Shown one piece after another: positions 15,902-24,480 of a DNA stretch of 64,000 bases. Under the pieces are notes generated by a model, which had not been told where the DNA came from, ran no database searches, and saw nothing but the letters and a program-made list of their open reading frames with translations. The number at the start of each line of letters is the position of its first letter. Positions within the stretch are counted from its first letter, which is position 1. The translations under genes were made by a program, and so were the position numbers. The stretch comes from Janibacter sp. CX7 (GTDB lineage Bacteria > Actinomycetota > Actinomycetes > Actinomycetales > Dermatophilaceae): assembly GCF_024362365.1 (NCBI RefSeq), contig NZ_CP101464.1, positions 3,038,001 to 3,102,000 on the forward strand, read 5' to 3'.

Positions 15902-16372
15902 ATGCTCACAGGAATCAGCCACCACTCCGTCTACGTCCTCGACCAGGACGAGGCCCTCGACTTCTACTGCGGCAAGCTCGGCTTCGAGGTGAGCGCCGAC
16001 GTCGACCTGGGCTTCATGCGCTGGCTCACCATCGCGGTGCCCGCCCAGCCCGACCGGCAGATCATGCTCGAGGTGCCGGGTGCCCCCTTCGCCGACGAGG
16101 AGACCGCGGCCCAGCTGCGGGACCTGCTCACCAAGGGTGCGCTCGGCGCCGCCGCGATCCTCACGACCGACGACTGCCGGGCCACCTACGAGGACCTGCG
16201 GGCGAAGGGGGTGGAGTTCACCGAGGAGCCGACCGAGCGCCCCTACGGCATCGACTGTGCGCTGCGGGACCCCTTCGGCAACCCCGTGCGGATCACCCAG
16301 CCCGCGGAGGGCCCGGTGACCGCCGAGGACTTCGCCGAGCACGGGGAGAGCGCGACCGACCTGCGGGCCTGA
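15902..16372 (+). CDS. VOC-family (glyoxalase/bleomycin-resistance fold) protein
   Basis: The 156-residue protein has two VOC repeats: ISHHSVYVLDQDEALDFYCGKLGFEV and a C-terminal FTEEPTERPYGIDCALRDPFGNPVRI. Metal-ligand positions look partly conserved (His near the N-terminus, Glu in VEFTEEP). The substrate is unknown; relatives include dioxygenases, lyases and antibiotic-binding proteins. It probably forms a unit with the AraC regulator just upstream. Confidence 0.87.
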   Translation: MLTGISHHSVYVLDQDEALDFYCGKLGFEVSADVDLGFMRWLTIAVPAQPDRQIMLEVPGAPFADEETAAQLRDLLTKGALGAAAILTTDDCRATYEDLRAKGVEFTEEPTERPYGIDCALRDPFGNPVRITQPAEGPVTAEDFAEHGESATDLRA

Positions 16373-16373
16373 G

Positions 16374-17858
16374 TCAGGCCATTCGCACGCCGATGTACTT
16401 CGTCTCGAGGAACTCGTCGATGCCGGTGAAGCCGCCCTCGCGGCCGACGCCGGACTCCTTGATCCCGCCGAAGGGGGCGGCCGGGTTGGAGACGACGCCC
16501 TGGTTGAGGCCGACCATGCCGGCCTCGAGTGCCTCGCTCACCCGCAGCCCGCGGTCGAGGCCCTGGGTGAAGACATAGGAGATCAGGCCGAAGGGGGTGT
16601 CGTTGGCCAGCGCGATTGCCTCCTCCTCGGTGTCGAACTCGGTGATCGCCGCGACCGGGCCGAAGATCTCGGCGCTGCCCATCTCGGCCTCCGCCGGCAC
16701 GCCGGTGAGCACGGTCGCCGGGTAGAAGTAGCCGTCACGGTCCGCGGGGGCGCCGCCGAGCTGCGCGGTCGCCCCGCGGTCGAGCGCATCGCGGACGAGC
16801 TCGTCGACCTTGTCGACCGCCTTCTGGTTGACGAGCGGGCCGACGACCACGCCGTCCTCGACACCGCGGCCCATCGGCAAGGCACCCATCCGCTCCCCCA
16901 GGCGACGGGCGAACTCCTCGGCGACCGGACGCTGCACGAGGATCCGGTTGGCTGCGGTGCAGGCCTGGCCGATGTTGCGCATCTTCGCCGCCATGGCCCC
17001 CTCGACGGCGACGTCGAGGTCGGCGTCGTCGAAGACGAGGAAGGGCGCATTGCCCCCGAGTTCCATCGACGTGCGCATGACGGTCTTCGCGGCGAGCTCG
17101 AGCAGGTGCTTGCCGACCGGCGTCGACCCGGTGAAGGAGATCTTGCGCGAGCGTGGGTCGAGGATCATCGGGCGCATGACGTCGTCGCTCTTGCTCGTCG
17201 TCACGACGTTGACCACGCCCGCGGGCAGGCCCGCCTGCACGAGGATGTCGGCGAGCGCGAGGGTCGACAGCGGGGTCTCGGCGGCGGGCTTGATGACCGA
17301 CGTGCACCCGGCGGCGATCGCCGGCCCGATCTTGCGGGTGCCCATCGCCATGGGGAAGTTCCACGGGGTGATGAGGATGCACGGGCCGACCGGCTGCTTG
17401 GCGACGAGGAAGCGCGAGCCGCCCGCCGGCGCGGTCATGAAGCCGCCGTCGATGCGCACGGCCTCCTCCGCGAACCAGCGGAAGAACTCGGCGGCGTAGG
17501 CCACCTCCCCCTTCGCCTCGGCCAGGGGCTTGCCCATCTCGAGGGTCATGATCAGGGCGAGCCGGTCGACGTCGGCGAGCATGAGCTCACGGGCGCGGGT
17601 GAGGATCTCGCTGCGCTCGCGGGGCGGCACCTGCGCCCACTCCGTCTGCGCCGCGACGGCGGCGTCGAGGGCCGCGGCGGCCTCGTCGGGGTCGGCGTCG
17701 GCGACCTCGACGAGGTGCTCGCCGGTCGACGGGTCGTCGACCGGCATCGTCGCGCGGGTCGTGCGCCACTCGCCCCCGATGAAGAGACCGGTGGGCACCG
17801 AGGCGATGGCCTCGCGCTCCTGCTCGCGGGTGACCTCTGGCGTGTCCGTGGTCGTCAT
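16374..17858 (-). CDS. gabD: NAD(P)-dependent succinate-semialdehyde dehydrogenase
   Basis: The 494-residue aldehyde dehydrogenase has the motifs VIKPAAETPLSTLALA, FTGSTPVGKHL, ELGGNAPFLVFDDADLD and catalytic NIGQACTAANR (Cys about 299), with a close match to the SSADH class. It oxidises succinate semialdehyde to succinate, the second step of GABA breakdown. The ATG at 17858 follows GAAGGAG. It is divergent from gabT across a 91-base promoter region containing an operator-like ATTGTCAACAAT. A different semialdehyde is possible given the unusual neighbours. Confidence 0.92.
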   Translation of the reverse strand: MTTTDTPEVTREQEREAIASVPTGLFIGGEWRTTRATMPVDDPSTGEHLVEVADADPDEAAAALDAAVAAQTEWAQVPPRERSEILTRARELMLADVDRLALIMTLEMGKPLAEAKGEVAYAAEFFRWFAEEAVRIDGGFMTAPAGGSRFLVAKQPVGPCILITPWNFPMAMGTRKIGPAIAAGCTSVIKPAAETPLSTLALADILVQAGLPAGVVNVVTTSKSDDVMRPMILDPRSRKISFTGSTPVGKHLLELAAKTVMRTSMELGGNAPFLVFDDADLDVAVEGAMAAKMRNIGQACTAANRILVQRPVAEEFARRLGERMGALPMGRGVEDGVVVGPLVNQKAVDKVDELVRDALDRGATAQLGGAPADRDGYFYPATVLTGVPAEAEMGSAEIFGPVAAITEFDTEEEAIALANDTPFGLISYVFTQGLDRGLRVSEALEAGMVGLNQGVVSNPAAPFGGIKESGVGREGGFTGIDEFLETKYIGVRMA

Positions 17859-17906
17859 GGAAGGCTCCTTCGTCAGCGTCCTTGCCGTCTCCCCAACCGT
17901 AGACGT

Positions 17907-17918
17907 ATTGTCAACAAT
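17907..17918. promoter_or_regulatory. Operator-like site in the gabD/gabT divergent promoter
   Basis: ATTGT-CA-ACAAT is an inverted repeat with a two-base centre. The identical 12-mer occurs at 22929-22940 in the other divergent promoter of this cluster. Short inverted repeats of this sort (TTGT..ACAA) are typical of FCD-subfamily GntR regulators, and one is encoded at 24467-25144. The assignment is inference from position and repetition. Confidence 0.7.
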
Positions 17919-17949
17919 CAGACGAACAACCCCGACTTCGGAGGTCCCG

Positions 17950-19191
17950 ATGACAGCGCTGTCCCCCCTGCTCAAGCAGGCCACCCCCGTGACGATCGAC
18001 CACGCACTCGGCACGGAGATCTTCGACGTCGACGGCAACCGCCACCTCGACTTCACCGCCGGCATCGGTGTCGTGAGCACCGGGCACTGCCACCCCAAGG
18101 TCGTCGCCGCCGCGCAGGAGCAGGTCGGCAAGCTCATCCACGGCCAGTACACGACGGTCATGCACCAGCCGCTGCTCGCCCTCGTCGACAAGCTGCAGGG
18201 TGTGCTCCCTTCGCACCTCGACAGCCTCTTCTTCGCCAACTCCGGCAGCGAGGCGCTCGAGGCCTCCCTGCGCCTCTCCCGCCAGGCGACCGGCCGGCCC
18301 AATGTCATCGTCTTCCACGGCGGCTTCCACGGCCGCACCGTCGCGACGGCGACGATGACGACCTCCGGCACCCGCTTCTCGGCCGGCTTCAGCCCGCTCA
18401 TGGGCGGGGTGCACGTCGCCCCCTTCCCCACCGCCTACCGCTACGGCTGGAGCGAGGAGGAGGCCACCGCCTTCGCCCTCAAGGAGCTCGACTACATCCT
18501 CGCGACGCTCACCTCGCCCCAGGAGACCGCCGCCTTCATCGTCGAGCCGGTCCTCGGCGAAGGGGGGTACATCCCCGGCAACACCGCCTTCTTCCAGGGT
18601 CTGCGCGAGCGGGCCGACAGGCACGGGATCCTCCTCGTCATGGACGAGGTCCAGACCGGCTTCGGCCGCACCGGCAAGATGTTCGGCCACGAGCACTTCG
18701 ACGTGAAGCCGGACATCATCACGCTGGCGAAGGGGATCGCCTCCGGCTTCCCCATCTCCGGCATCGCCGCGAGCGAGGAGCTGATGAGCAAGGCGTGGCC
18801 GGGCTCGCAGGGCGGCACCTACGGCGGCAACGCCGTCGCCTGCGCCGCGGCCGTCGCCACCCTCGAGGTCATCGAGGAGGAGGGCCTGGTCGCCAACTCC
18901 GCCGAGCGCGGGACCCAGCTGCTCGAGGGCGCGAAGGCCGCCGCCGTCGACGGGATCGGCGACGTGCGAGGCCTCGGCCTGCTCGTCGGCAGCGAGTTCA
19001 CCGCCGCCGACGGCACGCCCGACACCGCCCGCGCCCAGGCGGCCCAGCAGCTGGCCGCGAAGAAGGGCCTGCTCCTGCTCACCTGCGGTGCGCACATGAA
19101 CGTCGTGCGGATGATCCCGCCGCTCGTCGTCACCGCCGAGCAGATCGACGAGGCCCTGGAGATCTGGGGCAAGGTCCTGGCGGAGGTCTGA
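17950..19191 (+). CDS. gabT: Class III PLP aminotransferase (4-aminobutyrate aminotransferase-like)
   Basis: The 413-residue protein has the class III motifs FTAGIGVVSTGHCHPKVV, FFANSGSEALEASLRLSR, VMDEVQTGFGRTGKMF and the PLP lysine in ITLAKGIASGFP (about 261). GABA or another omega-amino acid is the likely amino donor. ATG 17950 lies 31 bases after the operator-like site, and DUF3830 follows 3 bases after the stop. Within this cluster it may act on a pathway-specific amine. Confidence 0.9.
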   Translation: MTALSPLLKQATPVTIDHALGTEIFDVDGNRHLDFTAGIGVVSTGHCHPKVVAAAQEQVGKLIHGQYTTVMHQPLLALVDKLQGVLPSHLDSLFFANSGSEALEASLRLSRQATGRPNVIVFHGGFHGRTVATATMTTSGTRFSAGFSPLMGGVHVAPFPTAYRYGWSEEEATAFALKELDYILATLTSPQETAAFIVEPVLGEGGYIPGNTAFFQGLRERADRHGILLVMDEVQTGFGRTGKMFGHEHFDVKPDIITLAKGIASGFPISGIAASEELMSKAWPGSQGGTYGGNAVACAAAVATLEVIEEEGLVANSAERGTQLLEGAKAAAVDGIGDVRGLGLLVGSEFTAADGTPDTARAQAAQQLAAKKGLLLLTCGAHMNVVRMIPPLVVTAEQIDEALEIWGKVLAEV

Positions 19192-19194
19192 GCC

Positions 19195-19689
19195 ATGGCC
19201 CGGTACATCACGATCGCCCTCGAGTCGCGCGGCGTGGTGTGCCGGGCGCGGCTGCTCGACGACGAGGCGCCCCTGACCTGCGCCGCGGTGTGGGATGCGC
19301 TGCCCGCGGGCGGTGACGCCTTCCACGCGAAGTACGCGCGCAACGAGGTCTACACCCTCGTCCCGCGGATCACCGCGGCACCCCACCGGGAGAACCCCAC
19401 CGTCACCCCCATCCCTGGGGACGTGTGCCTCTTCGACTTCGAGCCGTGGGAGATCGGCAACCCCGCCTACGGGTACGAGCCGGGGTCAACCGCTCATGCC
19501 GAGCAGGGAGCCACCGACCTGGCGATCTTCTACGGCCGCAACAACCTGCTCATCAACGGCGACATGGGCTGGGTCCCCGGCTCGGTCTTCGGCGCGATCG
19601 AGGAGGGCCTGTCCGAGATGGCCGATGCCTGCAACGACCTGTGGCGCAACGGCTTTGCCGGCGAGCGGTTGCTCTTCGCGCGGGCCTGA
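19195..19689 (+). CDS. DUF3830 family protein (cyclophilin-like fold)
   Basis: The 164-residue protein matches DUF3830: N-terminal YITIALESRGVVCRARLLDDEAPLTCAAVWDALP, central GDVCLFDFEPWEIG, and FYGRNNLLINGDMGWVPGSVF. The family has a cyclophilin-like barrel and usually sits with aminotransferases, amidases and Asp/Glu-racemase-like proteins, but its reaction is unknown. It follows gabT by 3 bases and must be co-transcribed. The enzyme set around it suggests a part in catabolism of a nitrogen-containing acid. Confidence 0.85.
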   Translation: MARYITIALESRGVVCRARLLDDEAPLTCAAVWDALPAGGDAFHAKYARNEVYTLVPRITAAPHRENPTVTPIPGDVCLFDFEPWEIGNPAYGYEPGSTAHAEQGATDLAIFYGRNNLLINGDMGWVPGSVFGAIEEGLSEMADACNDLWRNGFAGERLLFARA

Positions 19690-19782
19690 CCTGCGCGCCA
19701 GCACGCTCGACATGAGCACCTGCCCCTTCGCAAGGGTTCGGAACTCTTGCTGTCATGTCGCATGGCACGTGGGACTTCCCGG

Positions 19783-20406
19783 TCACGCGCCTCCACCTGC
19801 GCCCGGTAGGTCCCGCAGCCAGAGCCGCGCGATCCGTTCGTCATCCCGGGTGATCGCATGGCCCACCGGCAGCACCTGGTGCGTGACCCGAGCGCCCATC
19901 GCGCGCAGTTCGCCCGCCAGGCGACGTCCATCACCGGGCGATCGCCGTTCGTCGTGGGCACCGTCGAGGACCAGCACAGGCACTCCCTGCAACTGCGTCC
20001 GAGGCGGTTGCTCGAAGGGGGCCAAGGGGCGGAAGAGCACCGCTCCCCCGAGCGCACTTGGGTGCGACATCAGCAGTGCGGCCGCCATGATCGCGCCGTT
20101 GGAGAATCCCACTGCGACCGGTCGCGAGTCACCGAGACCGACGGCCAGCTCCCGGATGCATCCGGCCAGATCAGGCACGCGCCCCCGCAGGTCAGACTCG
20201 TCCACCCGCCGATCCTCATGGCGTCGGAAGAAGCCATACCCACGTGACATCGTCACCGTCCCCCGCAGTCCCACCCGGGTGCTGGTTGGGGACACACGCT
20301 GAGCCAGATCCAGCAGGTCCGTCTCGCGGCCGTTTGAGCCGTGCAGCAACATCAAGGGGGCTCTGCCCGGGTCGGTGCCGCGGACGACGTACGCGTGCTC
20401 CGACAT
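19783..20406 (-). CDS. Alpha/beta hydrolase (carboxylesterase/phospholipase-like)
   Basis: The 207-residue protein has an oxyanion motif LMLLHGSNGRE, the nucleophile elbow VGFSNGAIMAA, an acid in VLDGAHDERRSPGDG and a late histidine in LPVGHAITRDDE, the small esterase/dienelactone-hydrolase arrangement. The ATG at 20406 follows GGAGGTGAG. It sits on the opposite strand between the gabT unit and the amidase operon and is separated from the latter by a terminator hairpin, so it may not belong to the pathway. Confidence 0.82.
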   Translation of the reverse strand: MSEHAYVVRGTDPGRAPLMLLHGSNGRETDLLDLAQRVSPTSTRVGLRGTVTMSRGYGFFRRHEDRRVDESDLRGRVPDLAGCIRELAVGLGDSRPVAVGFSNGAIMAAALLMSHPSALGGAVLFRPLAPFEQPPRTQLQGVPVLVLDGAHDERRSPGDGRRLAGELRAMGARVTHQVLPVGHAITRDDERIARLWLRDLPGAGGGA

Positions 20407-20449
20407 GCTCACCTCCCATGCGCGGTAGGGCCGTACCAGATGGCGCCGA

Positions 20450-20504
20450 CTCTGCCGTTGCTCCGTGCTGTGGTTCTGACTCACAGTACGGAGCAACGGC
20501 AGAG
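20450..20504. terminator. Long hairpin downstream of the amidase gene
   Basis: Two 23-base arms (20450-20472 and 20482-20504, starting CTCTGCCGTTGCTCCGT) pair with one G-U-type mismatch around a 9-base loop. It lies 40 bases beyond the amidase stop, on the minus-strand path, and just upstream of the esterase gene. No T-run is visible, as is common in high-GC actinobacteria. Confidence 0.75.
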
Positions 20505-20544
20505 CCACGAGAGGACCCGATCGCGCCAACGCGCTCGGACCGGC

Positions 20545-21915
20545 TCAGCCCGTGAGCACGCCCTCCATCCAGCGCGCCGCGGCCAGGACGAGGTCGTCGG
20601 AGTGCCGCGGACCGATGATCTGCAGGCCGACCGGCAGGCCGGCCGAGGTCGTGCCGCACGGGATGCTGATTGCCGGCTGCTGGGTCATGTTGAAGGGATA
20701 GGTGAAGGGCGTCCACTGGGCCCAGTGCGTCATGCCGCTGCCCGGGGGGACGTCGTGGCCGGCCTCGAAGGCGGGGATCGGCATCGTCGGCGTGATGAGC
20801 AGGTTGTGCTCCTCGTGGAAGGCACCCATCGTGATGCCGAGCCGTGCGGCGACGGCACGCGCCTCGAAGACGTCGACGCCGCTCACCGACTCGCCCAGGT
20901 CCCAGGCCCGGCCGAGCTCGGGGTCGATCGTGTCGCGGGCGCCCGGCATCGTCCGCAGCAGCGTCGCCGCGCTGGCGCCCCACAGCAGCTCGAAGGCGTC
21001 GAAGGGGTCGTCGAAGCCCGGGTCGGTCGCGGTGACGTGCAACCCGGCGGCGTCGATCTTGGCCACCGCGGCGTCGACGGTCGCGGCGACCTCCGGGTCG
21101 ACGTCGACCCACCCGAGGTCTCGCGAGTAGGCGACGTGCAGCCCGGTGAGGTCGCGGGCGAGCTCACCGCGGAAGGTCGCGCGCGGCGGTGCGAGCGCCG
21201 TCGGGTCGCGGTGGTCGGGCAGCGAGATGATGTCCATGAGCAGCGCCGCGTCCTCGACGGTGCGCGTCATCGGGCCGGCGTGGGCGAGCGGCCCGAAGGG
21301 GCTGGCGGGGAACATCGGCACCCGCCCGTGGGTCGGCTTAAACCCGACGATCCCGCAGAAGGACGCAGGGATGCGGATACTGCCCCCGGCGTCGGTGCCC
21401 ACGGCGACCGGGCCCATACCGGCGGCGACGATGGCGGCCGCGCCACCGGAGGACCCGCCAGCGGTCATCCGGGTGTCGAGGGGGTTGCGGGTCACGCCGG
21501 TCAGGGGCGAGTCGGTGACGCCCTTCCACGCGATCTCGGGCGTGGTGTTCTTGCCGACGAAGACCATGCCGTCCTCGCGCAGTCGCGCGGTGACGGGGGC
21601 GTCGACGTCCCAGGCCTGGTCGGGGTCGATCGACTTCGAGCCACGAAGGGTGGGCCAGCCCTTGGTGAGGAAGATGTCCTTCATCGAGGTGGGCACCCCG
21701 TCGAGCAGCCCCTGGGGAGCGCCGGCCTGCCACCGGGCCTCCGACGCGCGGGCCTGCGCCAGGGCGCTGTCCCGGTCGACGAGGCACATCGCGTTGATCT
21801 CGCCGTCGACCTCGTCGATCCGGGCCAGGACCGCCTCGGTCGCCTCGACGGGCGAGAGCTCCTTGGCGCCGTAGGCGGCGACGAGCTCGACGGCGGTCAT
21901 CTCGGTGGGGGTCAT
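20545..21915 (-). CDS. Amidase-signature family hydrolase
   Basis: The 456-residue protein has the amidase signature: catalytic lysine in VPTSMKDIF (about 78), TAGGSSGGAAAIVAAG (about 149-164) and a GTDAGGSIRIPASFCG serine (about 177), the Ser-cisSer-Lys triad. The C-terminus QPAISIPCG...LPVGLQIIGP is typical of stand-alone amidases rather than GatA of the tRNA amidotransferase. The start overlaps the end of the hydroxyacid dehydrogenase gene (ATGA). Its role here is presumably to open an amide in the cluster's substrate. Confidence 0.9.
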   Translation of the reverse strand: MTPTEMTAVELVAAYGAKELSPVEATEAVLARIDEVDGEINAMCLVDRDSALAQARASEARWQAGAPQGLLDGVPTSMKDIFLTKGWPTLRGSKSIDPDQAWDVDAPVTARLREDGMVFVGKNTTPEIAWKGVTDSPLTGVTRNPLDTRMTAGGSSGGAAAIVAAGMGPVAVGTDAGGSIRIPASFCGIVGFKPTHGRVPMFPASPFGPLAHAGPMTRTVEDAALLMDIISLPDHRDPTALAPPRATFRGELARDLTGLHVAYSRDLGWVDVDPEVAATVDAAVAKIDAAGLHVTATDPGFDDPFDAFELLWGASAATLLRTMPGARDTIDPELGRAWDLGESVSGVDVFEARAVAARLGITMGAFHEEHNLLITPTMPIPAFEAGHDVPPGSGMTHWAQWTPFTYPFNMTQQPAISIPCGTTSAGLPVGLQIIGPRHSDDLVLAAARWMEGVLTG

Positions 21916-22901
21916 CGGGTGCTCCCGTCGGTCGGTACGTAGCCCAGCGAGGTGTCGACGACGTCGCGCAGCGGCTCCCCGTCGACCCACCGGGCGAAGT
22001 TGTCGGTGAAGACGCGCACGAGCGCGTCACGCCACCCGACGAAGTCGCCCGAGTTGTGCGGGGTGATGCGCACGTCGGGCAGGTCCCACAGGGGGTGGTC
22101 GGCGGGCAGCGGCTCGGTGTCGAGGACGTCGAGGGCGGCGCCGGCGATGGCCCCCTCGCGCAGCGCCGCGACGAGGTCGTCGGTGACGACCGACTCGCCG
22201 CGGCCGACGTTGATCAGGCGGGCGTGGTCGGCCATCGCGCGGAAGGCGGCGGCGTCGAGCATGCCGCGGGTGTCCTCGGTGAGCGGGGCGATGCACACGA
22301 CCCAGTCGGCACCCGCGAGGGCCTCGTGCAGGTCATCCTGGGCCGTGACCGTGCCGAAGTCGGGGTCGTCGGTGCGCGCCCGCCGACCGGAGCCGGAGAC
22401 GCGGATGCCGGCCGCGCGCAGGAGCCGGGCGATCGCCCGGCCGATCTGGCCGGTCCCGATGACGAGGGCGCTCGTGCCGGCGACGCGCTCGGACTCGCGG
22501 TGCACCCAGCGGCGCGCCTGCTGCAGCTCCCACGAGCGCGGCAGGTCCTTGGCAAAGCTCAGCACCTGCCCGAGGACGTACTCCGCGATCGCCTCGTCGA
22601 AGACGCCGCGCGAGTTGGTGAGCACGACGTCACTCGCCCGCAGCTCGGGCGAGAGGATCGCGTCGACGCCGGTCGAGGCGACGTGGATCCACTCGAGGGC
22701 GTCGGCGGCGGGCCAGGCATCGGGGATCGCGCTGGAGAAGAAGTCGTAGGCGAAGAGGACGTCGGCACCGACGATCGCCTCGGGCAGCTCGGCCGCGGTC
22801 GCGTAGCGCACCTCGCGCGCCCGCTCCACGACCGGGGCCATCGAGCTCTCACTGGGCATCTCGCCGTCGTGGAGCACGACGACGACGGGCTGGCGAGACA
22901 T
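21912..22901 (-). CDS. D-2-hydroxyacid dehydrogenase (NAD-dependent)
   Basis: The 329-residue protein has the nucleotide-binding motif LVIGTGQIGRAIARLL (about 140-155), GSGRRAR for cofactor choice, NVGRGESVVTDDL with the catalytic arginine region, and ITPHNSGDF with the catalytic histidine. It interconverts a 2-oxoacid and a D-2-hydroxyacid. The first gene of the minus-strand operon, it starts right beside a GTTGACAAC element and overlaps the amidase gene. Confidence 0.88.
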   Translation of the reverse strand: MSRQPVVVVLHDGEMPSESSMAPVVERAREVRYATAAELPEAIVGADVLFAYDFFSSAIPDAWPAADALEWIHVASTGVDAILSPELRASDVVLTNSRGVFDEAIAEYVLGQVLSFAKDLPRSWELQQARRWVHRESERVAGTSALVIGTGQIGRAIARLLRAAGIRVSGSGRRARTDDPDFGTVTAQDDLHEALAGADWVVCIAPLTEDTRGMLDAAAFRAMADHARLINVGRGESVVTDDLVAALREGAIAGAALDVLDTEPLPADHPLWDLPDVRITPHNSGDFVGWRDALVRVFTDNFARWVDGEPLRDVVDTSLGYVPTDGSTR

Positions 22902-22940
22902 GTTGACAACGTATGAGCGGGTTCCTAGATTGTCAACAAT
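22902..22940. promoter_or_regulatory. Two operator-like repeats in the dehydrogenase/isomerase divergent promoter
   Basis: GTTG-A-CAAC (22902-22910) abuts the dehydrogenase start codon. ATTGTCAACAAT (22929-22940) lies before the isomerase-like gene and is identical to 17907-17918. Both contain the core TTGTCAAC on one strand or the other. The FCD-type GntR regulator encoded at the end of this operon is the natural candidate to bind here and at gabD/gabT. Confidence 0.72.
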
Positions 22941-22972
22941 CTGGCAATCCCGGTGCGAAGGGAGGTCCGCAC

Positions 22973-23719
22973 GTGGTCCTGACCGGCGCGGAGCTCGACG
23001 GGCCGCTGGCCCAGCGCGGCATCGGGGTCATCGCCCCCTTCGACCTCGCCCTCGAGCGAGAGCTGTGGCGGTGGGCGCCGTTGGAGGTCAGCTTCCACCT
23101 GGCGCGCACCCCCTTCGAGCCGGTGCCCGTGAGCCTCGAGATGGCGCAGCGGGTCTCGTCGGTGAGTGCCCTGCAGGCCGCCACACGCGACGTGCTCGGG
23201 GTCGAGCCCGAGGTCGTGGCCTACCTGTGCAGCTCAGGCAGCTTCATCCACGGTCGTGACGGCGAGACCGCGCTCGTCGACGCGATCCGCGAGGCCGGCG
23301 CCCCCGAGGCGCTGACCTCCTCCGGAGCTCTCGCGGAGGCGGTGACCACCCTTGGGCTGCAACGCATCTCGGTCATCACGCCCTACGACCAGCCGCTGAC
23401 CGACCGGCTCGTCGACTTCCTCGGCGAGCTCGACGTCGAGGTCGTCACCCAGCAGCACCTCGGTCTCGCCGGCGGCATCTGGCGGGTCAACTACCGCACC
23501 GTCGCGGCGCTCGTCGAGGCCGCCGACGACCCGGCGGCCGAGGCGATCTTCGTCTCGTGCACCAACCTGCCGACCTACGACATCATCGACCCGCTCGAGC
23601 GCGAGCTCGGCAAGCCGGTCCTCACCGCCAACCAGCTGACGGTGTGGGCCTGCCTGGCCCGGATGGGCCTGCCGATGATGGGGCCCGGGAGCTGGTTGAG
23701 GGAGGCCTTCGGCCGATGA
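22973..23719 (+). CDS. Maleate isomerase / arylmalonate decarboxylase-like protein (two-cysteine type)
   Basis: The 248-residue Asp/Glu-racemase-superfamily protein keeps both active cysteines, in YLCSSGSFIHG (about 86) and FVSCTNLPTYDIIDPLERELGKP (about 196), as in maleate cis-trans isomerase and EutA-like proteins. GTG 22973 is preferred to ATG 22913 because it follows GAAGGGAGGT and leaves the operator outside the gene. It heads a plus-strand operon with a paralogue and a GntR gene. The substrate is unknown. Confidence 0.83.
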   Translation: MVLTGAELDGPLAQRGIGVIAPFDLALERELWRWAPLEVSFHLARTPFEPVPVSLEMAQRVSSVSALQAATRDVLGVEPEVVAYLCSSGSFIHGRDGETALVDAIREAGAPEALTSSGALAEAVTTLGLQRISVITPYDQPLTDRLVDFLGELDVEVVTQQHLGLAGGIWRVNYRTVAALVEAADDPAAEAIFVSCTNLPTYDIIDPLERELGKPVLTANQLTVWACLARMGLPMMGPGSWLREAFGR

Positions 23720-24480
23720 GCACACCACCCCAGACGGCGCCGACGACGGCGGGCATCATCTACCCGGACCACGCCGCCGAGGACGAGTACCCCTGGGCCG
23801 CAGACCTGCTCGGCGTGCAGCTGCCCGTCGTGCACGTCTACGGCACCGACCTGCACGCCGTCCCGGAGCTGCTCGACCTCGGGCGGCCCGACCGCCTGGC
23901 CGACGGCGCGGCGCGCCTGGCCGAGCACCGACCGCAGTCGGTCGTGTGGGCGTGCACCTCGGGCAGCTTCGTCTACGGGCCCGAGGGAGCGCGCGACCAG
24001 ATCAACCAGCTCGCCTCTGCCGCAGGGGTGCCCGCGTCGAGCACGAGCGCCGCCTTTGTCGACGCCCTCGCCCACCTCGGCCTGACCCGGGTCGCCGTGG
24101 CGGCGAGCTATCCCGACGACGTGGCCCGCCTCTTCGTCGACTACCTCGCGGCCGCCGGCGTCGAGGTCGTCGCGATGGGCAGCGCCGGCATCGACACCGC
24201 CGCCGAGGTCGGCCACCTCACCCCCGAGCAGGTCGTCGAGCTGGCCGTCGCCCGCGACCATCCCGAGGCGCAGACGCTCCTCGTCCCCGACACCGCGATG
24301 CGTACCCTCGCGGTGGTGCCCGAGCTCGAGGCCCGCCTCGGCAAGCCGGTCCTCACGGCCAACCAGGTGACGATCTGGCAGGCGCTGCGGCTCGCGGGGT
24401 CGACGCCGACGACGCCGGACCTCGGCGCCCTCTTCGCCCGACGCCTCCCCACGCAAAGGCAGGTCCATGCCCGTCAGTGA
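23716..24480 (+). CDS. Second Asp/Glu-racemase-superfamily protein, one catalytic cysteine replaced
   Basis: This 254-residue paralogue of the preceding gene keeps the first cysteine (WACTSGSFVYG, about 80). At the second cysteine position it has Asp in LLVPDTAMRTL (about 192), while GKPVLTANQVTIWQALRL is fully conserved. A one-cysteine protein cannot do the two-base chemistry of maleate isomerase or racemases, so it may be a decarboxylase-like enzyme or a non-catalytic partner. It overlaps both neighbours (ATGA at its start, 14 bases at its end). Confidence 0.82.
   Translation: MSTPPQTAPTTAGIIYPDHAAEDEYPWAADLLGVQLPVVHVYGTDLHAVPELLDLGRPDRLADGAARLAEHRPQSVVWACTSGSFVYGPEGARDQINQLASAAGVPASSTSAAFVDALAHLGLTRVAVAASYPDDVARLFVDYLAAAGVEVVAMGSAGIDTAAEVGHLTPEQVVELAVARDHPEAQTLLVPDTAMRTLAVVPELEARLGKPVLTANQVTIWQALRLAGSTPTTPDLGALFARRLPTQRQVHARQ

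Noticed and set aside
19690..19782. Possible small gene or RNA between the DUF3830 and esterase genes
   Set aside because: The 93-base gap has no convincing reading frame, promoter or stable hairpin.
22913..22972. A longer start (ATG 22913) for the first isomerase-like gene
   Set aside because: It would place the operator-like ATTGTCAACAAT inside the gene, adds residues unlike the family and has no ribosome site, while GTG 22973 follows GAAGGGAGGT.
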